DNA from: Saprospiraceae bacterium
GTDB lineage: Bacteria > Bacteroidota > Bacteroidia > Chitinophagales > Saprospiraceae
DNA length: 15,636 nt
Assembly (NCBI GenBank): GCA_013002625.1
Contig: JABDJE010000051.1
Span: forward strand, 1-15,636
Direction of reading: 5' to 3'
Part shown: positions 6,533 through 13,756 of the stretch, one piece after another
Numbering within the stretch: position 1 is the stretch's first letter
Layout: each line of letters opens with the position of its first letter
The notes under the pieces: model-generated
Told to the model about the DNA's origin: nothing
The model's input: only the letters and a program-made list of their open reading frames with translations
The model's database searches: none
Translations under genes and position numbers: made by a program

Positions 6533-7756
6533 TTAATGTTCCGTCCACTGAACAGATTCCAAATCAATCCCTTCTTTATACATTTCCCAAATTGGACTTA
6601 AATCTCTCATGTGATTTACACCATCTGTTACCTGACGGATAGCAATATCAATTTCTTCTTCTGTAGTGAACCTGCCCAGGCTAAATCTGATGGATGAATG
6701 TGCTAAATCATCTCCAAGACCTAGTGCCATTAAAACATATGAAGGCTCAAGCGAAGCAGAAGTACAGGCTGAACCAGAGCTTACACCTATGTTCTGATTA
6801 AAAGTCATCATAAGTCCTTCGCCTTCAACATGTTTGAAAGACAAGTTTGTAACATGTGGCATTCTGTTTTCTACTGATCCATTGACGTATACTTCCTCAA
6901 GGTTTTCCTTCATGCCTTTTTCCAACTTATCTCTGAGCGCCGCTAATCTTATAGCTTCGTCAGCCATTTCTTTCTTACAGAGTTCTGCAGCTTTTCCCAA
7001 TCCTACAATTCCAGGGACATTCAATGTTCCAGAGCGCATACCACGCTCATGACCACCACCGTCCATTTGAGAAGTTACTTTTACCCTTGGATTCTTTCTG
7101 TTCACAAATAAAGCGCCGACGCCTTTAGGCCCATACATTTTATGTCCAGTAAAGGCCATTAAATGTACACCCACTTCTTTAGGATTAACAGGAACCTTAC
7201 CTACAGCCTGGGTCGCATCACTCATAAATAAAACACCTTTCTCTGCACAGATTTTGCCGATCTCTTCCATCGGCTGGATTACACCGGTTTCATTGTTGGC
7301 CCACATAATTGATACGAGGATAGTGGTATCCTTTATCGCATTGCGTAGAGCATCCAAATCAACCAAGCCTTCTCTATTCACTTCAAGGTAGGTGACTTCA
7401 CCTCCCATTTTTTCAATCTTCTTACATGAATCCAATACAGTTTTGTGTTCAGTAGTCAGTGTAATAATATGATTACCTTTCCTGCTGTACATTTCAAATA
7501 CGCCTTTTAATGCAAGGTTATCGGATTCAGTAGCGCCCGAGGTGAAAATAATTTCACGTGGATCAACCGATATCAAATCAGCAATTTGATTTCGAGCATT
7601 GTCCACAGCTTCTTCTGCAATCCAACCAAATGGATGATTTCTGCTCGCAGCATTACCATGATATTGGTTGAAATATGGAAGCATGGTTTCAACAACACGC
7701 GGGTCTGTTGGAGTCGTTGAATTATTGTCTAAATATATGAGTCTATCCTGATTCAT
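6533..7756 (-). CDS. iscS: Cysteine desulfurase IscS
   Basis: The 407-residue PLP-dependent class V aminotransferase-fold enzyme takes sulfur from L-cysteine, leaving alanine, and passes it as a persulfide to IscU. Lys206 in FTGHKMYGPKG holds the PLP; His104 (TTEHKTVLDS), Asp180 and Gln183 (SDATQAVGK) sit at the same numbers as in Escherichia coli IscS. The catalytic Cys331 lies in SSGSACTSASLEPSYVL, with the long loop and flanking sequence typical of IscS-type (group I) enzymes and unlike the short SufS loop. Length is standard. It is the first gene of the iscS-iscU-iscA unit and is divergent from a methylmalonyl-CoA mutase-like gene. No iscR regulator precedes it. The start ATG before NQDRLIYLDNNSTTP agrees with the family start. 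Confidence 0.96.
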   Translation of the reverse strand: MNQDRLIYLDNNSTTPTDPRVVETMLPYFNQYHGNAASRNHPFGWIAEEAVDNARNQIADLISVDPREIIFTSGATESDNLALKGVFEMYSRKGNHIITLTTEHKTVLDSCKKIEKMGGEVTYLEVNREGLVDLDALRNAIKDTTILVSIMWANNETGVIQPMEEIGKICAEKGVLFMSDATQAVGKVPVNPKEVGVHLMAFTGHKMYGPKGVGALFVNRKNPRVKVTSQMDGGGHERGMRSGTLNVPGIVGLGKAAELCKKEMADEAIRLAALRDKLEKGMKENLEEVYVNGSVENRMPHVTNLSFKHVEGEGLMMTFNQNIGVSSGSACTSASLEPSYVLMALGLGDDLAHSSIRFSLGRFTTEEEIDIAIRQVTDGVNHMRDLSPIWEMYKEGIDLESVQWTEH

Positions 7757-7835
7757 TTAATAACTTTAATTTGGGACACATTTAACTTTAATAAAAGTGA
7801 TTTGTTTAAATGTATTACTTCGATAGTTTAACAGA

Positions 7836-7843
7836 CAAATTTA
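7836..7843 (-). promoter_or_regulatory. Candidate -7 box for iscS
   Basis: TAAATTTG on the minus strand matches the Bacteroidota TAnnTTTG box and would give a leader of roughly 70 bases before iscS. No TTG is found at the expected distance upstream, so this is a half-match only. The 127-base divergent gap (7757-7883) is otherwise very AT-rich, and I found no matching box for the plus-strand gene. Confidence 0.3.
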
Positions 7844-7883
7844 CAATTAAGTTTATTTAGATTTATTAAAATTTCGGTATTAA

Positions 7884-8810
7884 ATGGATAATTCCAATTT
7901 GAAAAATACGTATTCAGAAGCGTGGCGTGCTCTATTGAAAAAGGAGCTGAAGTTGGAGGACTTAGATACGCAAACAGTAATTTTGGAAAATGGACTTCAA
8001 TATAACCCATATTTTGATCCAGGGAAGGTTGAATTGGAGTCGCATATTCCGAATTCTATGCCTGCTTTGTCCATTGGCCATAGATTCGTGGATTTACCTG
8101 AACAGCTTATTAATGAATACCTTAAGGTCCTAGTACAATATGACCTCCAGGTATTTTCAGTTGAATATGAAAGAAAAGTAGATTGGAAGACGCTGTTGGA
8201 AGGCATATATCCTGAAATGCTATTCATAGATATCCGAGGCAATCAGGCATGTATCGAATCATTTATAAAATTCGCATCAGATCTTGAAAATAGAACTGCG
8301 TTGCAATTTGCGGTTCCAAACGCTTATTTAGTTGAGGGTGCACATGTTTCTCTTGATTACACGAAATATAGTCTTGAAGAACAAGTGCAGGTGTTGCGCC
8401 AGTTGAAGCAGGATTTAAATAAAATTGAATCTTCTGAATTTAAAATCTGTGTTAATATAGATCCACATGCATTGAATAGTTTGGTTTTTCTTAATGCATT
8501 GCACCAGATTGCAACGGGATCAGGAAAGAACTATATCATTGAATGCATTAGGATTTCAGAACAATTTAATGAATCACTTGAAACCGGTTTAATACAAGCT
8601 GGTTCTGTAGCGGTTTGGGCATCGGTAGCTAAAGTCGGGCATATATATTTCAATCCCATAGAAGGTGAAGACCAAAAAGAATATGCGAGATTGATTTTAA
8701 ATATCCAAAACTTACTTGCTCTTGAATCAAAAATGAACAATTCAAACTATGCTTTACAAGGTGCATATGTCATAGAACACCTGACGAAATCGCTTCTGGA
8801 TAAGGCATAA
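7884..8810 (+). CDS. Short, divergent methylmalonyl-CoA mutase small-subunit-like protein
   Basis: The 308-residue protein resembles the non-catalytic small (beta) subunit of methylmalonyl-CoA mutase in outline. The N-terminal EAWRALLKKELKLEDLD followed by ENGLQYNPYFDP parallels the subunit's 'W...L.K.LKG.d' and 'eGi.i.PfY' opening. The C-terminal block LILNIQNLLALESKM ... GAYVIEHLTKSLLDKA parallels 'R.a.NtQ.iL.eES.l...v.DPagGSyyiE.LT..la.kaW'. Conservation is weak: the DPAGG-like stretch is replaced by NYALQGAY. The protein is also shorter than the usual 450-640 residues, with nothing after the barrel end. No mutB-type catalytic gene is adjacent. If the assignment holds, it would pair with a large subunit encoded elsewhere or be a diverged paralogue. 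It ends at a bidirectional terminator shared with the M23 peptidase gene. Confidence 0.6.
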   Translation: MDNSNLKNTYSEAWRALLKKELKLEDLDTQTVILENGLQYNPYFDPGKVELESHIPNSMPALSIGHRFVDLPEQLINEYLKVLVQYDLQVFSVEYERKVDWKTLLEGIYPEMLFIDIRGNQACIESFIKFASDLENRTALQFAVPNAYLVEGAHVSLDYTKYSLEEQVQVLRQLKQDLNKIESSEFKICVNIDPHALNSLVFLNALHQIATGSGKNYIIECIRISEQFNESLETGLIQAGSVAVWASVAKVGHIYFNPIEGEDQKEYARLILNIQNLLALESKMNNSNYALQGAYVIEHLTKSLLDKA

Positions 8811-8845
8811 AAAAAAGTCATCCTTGAGAATGACTTTCGAGTTTT
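8811..8845. terminator. Bidirectional terminator between convergent genes
   Basis: The stem AAAGTCAT (8814-8821) pairs with ATGACTTT (8830-8837) around an 8-base loop. Eight A's at 8809-8816 give a strong U-run for minus-strand transcripts of the M23 gene. CGAGTTTTG gives a weaker one for the plus-strand gene, whose stop codon ends at 8810. Confidence 0.75.
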
Positions 8846-8877
8846 GCTTAGAATTTCTAAGTTAGTTAATACATCTT

Positions 8878-9861
8878 CTAGTAATCAAAGGCTTGATTTT
8901 CAACTGATGCCTTCAATACCAATTCCTTATATTCTTCGGGGCTTAAACCATCCAGACAGTAGTCTATCGGGTTCACTGGTTTATTATTAATTCTTACTTC
9001 GTAATGCAAGTGTGGTGCAGTAGAGGTACCGGTACTACCTATCGTCCCAATTTTTTGGCCTTTGGTAACCAGTTCACCTTTCTTAACGATGATATCCTGC
9101 ATATGGGCGTAAAGTGTCGTATAACCAAAGCCATGGTCGATGATTATATTTTTTCCGTATCCACGTTTTTTGTTTTCTACCCGTTTTACAATACCATTCC
9201 CGGTGGCCTGAATTGCTGTACCTCGTGGGGCGGTAAAATCTATGCCTTTATGAAATTTCTTGATCTTATGTACAGGATGTAATCTGATGCCGTAGCCTGA
9301 CATATATTCCATTCTTCTTTTGAGCTTGTCTTCTCTTACCGGCTTTATCGATGGGATGGAAAGTAATTTTTCTTCACGCTGTTTAGCCAACTCAAATATG
9401 GTATCCAAAGAACTGCGCTGCAATTCAAGTTTATATTTAAGTTTATCGACTTTCTTTTGAGTTTCAGAAATATAAAGGTCTGAATTAGCCATTGATGTAT
9501 AAAAAGGATTTTCTTGTCCCCCTGTACCACCTTCCCATATAGAAGCGTCGATCGGATCAATTCCAAAAATAATGCGATGTACCTCTGCATCTTTTGTTTG
9601 TAAGTCCTCTAGTTGAGATGCAATGTTCTCGAAATCTGTTGAAAGGCTGTTGAATTGGTATTCCATTTGTCCCAAATCGCGCTTCATTGCAATTTCATTA
9701 GGGGTGGGGATAATTGTATAGGCAAGCGTGTACAAACCAAACGAACAAATCAGGATCAACAAAGAAATACCAGACAAACGTAACAAGCGTTGCTGCCAGG
9801 AAAGTTTTACTTTTTCATACGTGAGCGTATTAGGATTAAATACGTATTTCTCTCTTCTCAT
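8878..9861 (-). CDS. Membrane-anchored M23 (LytM-type) peptidoglycan endopeptidase
   Basis: The 327-residue protein has a cytoplasmic N-terminus (MRREKYVFNPNTLTYEKVKL) and one membrane segment at about residues 30-50. A periplasmic region with predicted coiled-coil stretches follows (about 58-92 and 130-166). The C-terminal M23 domain (about 187-300) contains zinc ligands His204 and Asp208 (HKGIDFTAP) and His286, with catalytic His253 (YAHM) and His284 in HLHYEV. All catalytic residues are present, so it should cut peptide cross-links in the cell wall; its substrate and partners are inferred. The anchor-coil-LytM order resembles cell-shape or division peptidases of Bacteroidota. It is divergent from alaS across a 245-base gap. 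The start ATG is preceded by AAAGAAG, a plausible weak ribosome site. Confidence 0.93.
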   Translation of the reverse strand: MRREKYVFNPNTLTYEKVKLSWQQRLLRLSGISLLILICSFGLYTLAYTIIPTPNEIAMKRDLGQMEYQFNSLSTDFENIASQLEDLQTKDAEVHRIIFGIDPIDASIWEGGTGGQENPFYTSMANSDLYISETQKKVDKLKYKLELQRSSLDTIFELAKQREEKLLSIPSIKPVREDKLKRRMEYMSGYGIRLHPVHKIKKFHKGIDFTAPRGTAIQATGNGIVKRVENKKRGYGKNIIIDHGFGYTTLYAHMQDIIVKKGELVTKGQKIGTIGSTGTSTAPHLHYEVRINNKPVNPIDYCLDGLSPEEYKELVLKASVENQAFDY

Positions 9862-10106
9862 GTCTTCTTTAGAATAATAGAATTAGTAGTTTTGCCAAGA
9901 TATCCGGGGTCAATTCAAATTTGGGGAATTTGCGCCTCTAAATTAATCCCGTAAGAGTGAATATCAAAATTTTTTGTTATATAAAATCAGATCATATATA
10001 GAATTATTTAATATTTATTTAATTCAAATTAAAATAATTCCTTATATGTCTATTCTAAAATCGAGTGCAAGGTTATATATAATCTGCCAAATAGTAAAGT
10101 GAACAC
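9862..10106. other. Divergent intergenic region between M23 peptidase gene and alaS
   Basis: The 245 bases are very AT-rich and should hold promoters for both neighbours. A TAGTTTTG box on the plus strand (9887-9894) fits TAnnTTTG but lacks an upstream TTG and would leave a leader of about 200 bases. A short inverted repeat, CAAATT-TGGGG-AATTTG, lies at 9916-9932. No small gene, T-box or other riboswitch fold is recognisable by eye. Confidence 0.35.
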
Positions 10107-12731
10107 ATGAAATCTGCAGAAATAAGGCAATCATTTTTGGATTATTTCAAATCTAAAGGTCACCAAATAGTGCCATCGGCACCTATCGTTGTAAAAGATG
10201 ACCCTACATTGATGTTTACAAATGCCGGAATGAATCCGTTCAAGGATTATTTTTTAGGTAATGAGGAACCGACATCTTCTCGTATTTCTGATACTCAAAA
10301 ATGTTTGCGTGTATCGGGCAAGCATAATGATTTGGAAGAGGTGGGCCGTGATTCTTACCACCATACCATGTTTGAAATGTTGGGTAATTGGTCATTTGGA
10401 GATTATTTTAAAAATGAATCCATAGAATACGCATGGGATTTGCTGACCAATGTATTTGGAGTGGATAAAGAGCGTATTTATGTAACAGTATTTGGTGGTG
10501 ATAAGATAGATGGCACAACACCGGATGAAGAAGCCGCTGATATCTGGAAGCAATATGTCCCTGCAGACCGCATCCTGTATTTTGATAAAAAAGACAATTT
10601 CTGGGAAATGGGGGATACAGGGCCTTGTGGTCCTTGTTCGGAAATTCATGTTGACCTGCGTACAGATGAACAACGTAAAATCAAACCGGGTCAGGAATTA
10701 GTCAACATGGATGACCCTATGGTAATTGAGATTTGGAATCTTGTCTTTATCCAGTACAACCGCAAAGCTGATGGTCAATTGGAGGATTTACCCAATAAAC
10801 ATGTGGATACGGGAATGGGATTCGAACGCCTTTGTATGATATTACAAGGCAAGACTTCTAACTATGATTCAGATCTTTTTCAACCTTATATAGATAAAAT
10901 TTCAAAAGACACTGCTATTCCTTATACCAGCGATTACAGTGGTGATTCGATGACCGATATTGCAATGAGGGTACTAACCGATCATGTGCGCGCGGTATCA
11001 TTTACCATTGCTGACGGTGAAATGCCGAGTAATACTGGAGCAGGGTATGTAATTCGTCGGATTCTTAGGAGGGCAGTGCGCTATTATTATTCGTTCTTGA
11101 ATATCAACGAACCTTATATCAACACTTTAGTTCCAATTCTGGCAAATCAGTTAAAAGATGTTTTCCCTGAATTAAATGCTCAACTGGATTTTGTGCAAAA
11201 AGTAATCCTGGAGGAGGAAAAATCCTTCCTCAGAACCTTATCGGATGGTTTGAAAAAACTGGATGTATTGAAGACAGACGATGGCACACTTAGTGGGAAA
11301 GATGCTTTTGAACTTTATGACACGTATGGCTTCCCATTTGACCTTACGCGATTGGTTGCTGAAGAAAAAGGATGGCGTGTGGACGAGGAAGGCTTTGAAA
11401 AAGCGTTACAGGCGCAAAAAGATAGAAGTAGAGCTGATGCTGAAAAGCATGCTGGTGATTGGGTTGTGGTAAATGAAGGATCCGAGACCGAATTTGTAGG
11501 ATATGATGTAACGGAGGTTGATGACGCTCAAGCATTGCGATACAGAATCATAAGTGAAAAAGGATCAGAATTTATCCAGTTATTACTTTCCAGGACACCC
11601 TTTTATCCGGAAGGGGGTGGACAGGTTGGTGATACAGGAACATTAAAGCTGGGATCAGAAGAAATCAAAGTACTCGACACAAAGAGAGAAAATAAGCTCA
11701 TCATCCATTATATTGACCGATTGCCAGAATCATGGGAAGGACATATTCATGCACGCATTGATGAGCGGAAAAGAGCATTGACTGAAAACAATCATAGTGC
11801 TACGCACTTGTTGCATGCAGCACTGCGAGAAGTGTTAGGCCATCATGTCCAACAAAAGGGTTCCCTTGTAAAAGATGAATTGCTGCGATTTGACTTCTCT
11901 CATTTTGAGAAAATGACCGATGAAGAAATTCAAAAAGTGGAACAAATCGTAAACGAAAAAATAAGAGCTAACATCAAGCTAAAGGAAGATCGCTCTATTC
12001 CGATAGAAGAGGCCAAATCTGCCGGTGCCATGATGTTGTTCGGTGAGAAATATGGTGATAGCGTGCGTATGATAACATTTGATCCCAATTACTCTATTGA
12101 ATTATGTGGAGGCTGTCATGTAGATGCCACAGGTCAAATAGGGTATTTTAAAATAACCTCAGAAACAGGTATCGCTGCAGGTGTTAGGAGAATAACTGCT
12201 ATCAGCTCAAGTCATGCTGAACAGTATATAAATGATCAATTATCAACCTTGACTGATATTTCAAAATTATTTAAAAATTCAAAGAATATTCTTGCTTCAG
12301 TTGAAGCGTTACAAGAAGAGAACAAGCAATTAAAGAAAGCCTTAGATAAGGTGCAACAGTCTAAGGCTGGTGACATCCAGGGCAGCCTAAAGGATAAAGT
12401 AGAGACGGTTGATGGTGTTAATGTATTGGCTGAGAAATTGGACCTTACAGACAGTAAAGCCGCAAAAACCCTTCTTTTTAATTTGGAAAAAGAAATAGGA
12501 GATGCTGCGTTTATGATTGGTATAGAGGCTAATTCTAAACCACAGCTTATGTTAATGTTTAGCAAAAGTATCATTGAACAGAAAGGTGTGCATGCTGGCA
12601 ATATGATCAGGGAATTTGCCAAGCATATTAATGGTGGCGGCGGTGGTCAGGACTTTTTCGCTTCAGCCGGGGGTACAAAAGTTGAAGGGATTGACGCTGC
12701 GTTAAAGGCATTCAAGGAAGCATTAATCTAA
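10107..12731 (+). CDS. alaS: Alanine--tRNA ligase
   Basis: This is a full-length 874-residue alanyl-tRNA synthetase, close to the 876 of E. coli, which charges tRNA-Ala in the cytoplasm. Class II catalytic motifs are clear: FTNAGMNPFKDYFLG, the KCLRVSGKHNDLEEVG block with HHTMFEMLGNWSFGDYFK, and the GAGYVIRRILRRAVRY motif 3. The editing domain carries the zinc/active-site pair His563-x3-His567 (NNHSATHLLHAAL) and Cys667-x3-His671 (CGGCHVDATG). After a coiled coil near 725-755, the C-Ala domain ends with NGGGGGQDFFASAGG. Nothing is missing or disrupted. The start MKSAEIRQSFLDYF is the family's usual one. The downstream DUF1295 gene starts one base after the stop, so the two are very likely co-transcribed. 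Confidence 0.98.
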   Translation: MKSAEIRQSFLDYFKSKGHQIVPSAPIVVKDDPTLMFTNAGMNPFKDYFLGNEEPTSSRISDTQKCLRVSGKHNDLEEVGRDSYHHTMFEMLGNWSFGDYFKNESIEYAWDLLTNVFGVDKERIYVTVFGGDKIDGTTPDEEAADIWKQYVPADRILYFDKKDNFWEMGDTGPCGPCSEIHVDLRTDEQRKIKPGQELVNMDDPMVIEIWNLVFIQYNRKADGQLEDLPNKHVDTGMGFERLCMILQGKTSNYDSDLFQPYIDKISKDTAIPYTSDYSGDSMTDIAMRVLTDHVRAVSFTIADGEMPSNTGAGYVIRRILRRAVRYYYSFLNINEPYINTLVPILANQLKDVFPELNAQLDFVQKVILEEEKSFLRTLSDGLKKLDVLKTDDGTLSGKDAFELYDTYGFPFDLTRLVAEEKGWRVDEEGFEKALQAQKDRSRADAEKHAGDWVVVNEGSETEFVGYDVTEVDDAQALRYRIISEKGSEFIQLLLSRTPFYPEGGGQVGDTGTLKLGSEEIKVLDTKRENKLIIHYIDRLPESWEGHIHARIDERKRALTENNHSATHLLHAALREVLGHHVQQKGSLVKDELLRFDFSHFEKMTDEEIQKVEQIVNEKIRANIKLKEDRSIPIEEAKSAGAMMLFGEKYGDSVRMITFDPNYSIELCGGCHVDATGQIGYFKITSETGIAAGVRRITAISSSHAEQYINDQLSTLTDISKLFKNSKNILASVEALQEENKQLKKALDKVQQSKAGDIQGSLKDKVETVDGVNVLAEKLDLTDSKAAKTLLFNLEKEIGDAAFMIGIEANSKPQLMLMFSKSIIEQKGVHAGNMIREFAKHINGGGGGQDFFASAGGTKVEGIDAALKAFKEALI

Positions 12732-12732
12732 G

Positions 12733-13656
12733 ATGAAAAGCCAAGGTCCCGTAGCGGTTATTCTAATTATTGCATTGGTTGCTGTAGGTGTCATCGCCTA
12801 TACAAAAGCTGAAGCTTTAACTTTTACTCAGCAAGAAATTTTATTTGATCTTCTCATCATAGCTGGCACACTTTCATTGTATTGTTTCATTGTGGGTGAG
12901 CTCACCAATAACGTCAGTCAGGTTGATAAGCTATGGAGTATAGCGCCTATAATCTATGCTGGATATACCGCCTATGCATCTAATTTTGAAATCAGGACTT
13001 GCCTTGTTGCTGTGTTAATTGCGATTTGGGGTGTCCGACTAAGCTATAATTTTGCACGCCGTGGAGGCTATAGCTGGAAATTTTGGACAGGCGAAGAGGA
13101 TTACAGATGGGAAGTGTTGAGAAATGATCCAAAATTTAAAAATAGATGGGTGTGGGCTTTGTTCAATTTTGGTTTTATCAGCGGGTATCAAATGGCCTTG
13201 ATTCTTTATTTCACATTACCAATTTTATTAACGGTGGATCCTGCTTTGGGATCTGAATTAGGGGTAGCAGATTATTTGATTACCCTGGCAATGATAGGAT
13301 TCATTATCATAGAAACCATCGCTGATCAGCAACAATATACATTTCAATCCCAAAAGCACGGAAGAATGAAAATGGGTGAGAAGTTGAGTCCACCTTATGA
13401 CAAAGGGTTCATCACGACCGGCTTATGGTCGAGGATGAGACATCCTAACTATATGGCAGAACAGGGCGTTTGGGCATGTGTATATGCCTTCAGTATCGTT
13501 GCAACTGGCGCCTGGATTAATTGGTCAATAGGAGGTGTATTCTTACTAATGATATTATTCAGAGGCAGTTCTGATTTCAGTGAATCAATTTCAGCATCTA
13601 AGTATCCTGCCTATCTCCAATATCAAAAGGAGGTGTCGCGGTTTTTACCTTTTTAG
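12733..13656 (+). CDS. DUF1295 / steroid 5-alpha-reductase-like membrane protein
   Basis: The 307-residue integral membrane protein has about seven or eight hydrophobic segments (near 6-22, 36-56, 68-83, 89-105, 140-165, 180-197, 244-260 and 263-277). Family signatures include VDKLWSIAP (64-72), the soluble-loop GEEDYRWEVLR (120-130), and the C-terminal cofactor motif TTGLWSRMRHPNYMAEQ with Arg236-His237-Pro238-Asn239-Tyr240. The same RHPxY signature occurs in the steroid reductase and isoprenylcysteine methyltransferase superfamily. An NAD(P)H-dependent reductase role on a lipid is plausible, but the substrate is unknown. The ATG sits one base after the alaS stop, giving tight operon linkage, although no functional tie to alaS is known. 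I see no strong terminator before the next gene. Confidence 0.88.
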   Translation: MKSQGPVAVILIIALVAVGVIAYTKAEALTFTQQEILFDLLIIAGTLSLYCFIVGELTNNVSQVDKLWSIAPIIYAGYTAYASNFEIRTCLVAVLIAIWGVRLSYNFARRGGYSWKFWTGEEDYRWEVLRNDPKFKNRWVWALFNFGFISGYQMALILYFTLPILLTVDPALGSELGVADYLITLAMIGFIIIETIADQQQYTFQSQKHGRMKMGEKLSPPYDKGFITTGLWSRMRHPNYMAEQGVWACVYAFSIVATGAWINWSIGGVFLLMILFRGSSDFSESISASKYPAYLQYQKEVSRFLPF

Positions 13657-13756
13657 ATATCTTTTTCAATTTCCGATTAAAATCCTTTAACTGATCTTAA
13701 TGAGCCTGTGTCAATCAATGAGTTGTATTATTTTTATCGTACTTAAATTACTTTGT

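Noticed and set aside
12236..12622. 128-residue minus-strand frame inside alaS
   Set aside because: It is antisense to the coiled coil and C-Ala domain of an intact alaS and has no family resemblance.
13748..13755. TTACTTTG as the promoter of the Asp-box gene
   Set aside because: It has one mismatch to TAnnTTTG and would start transcription inside the coding sequence, after the ATG.
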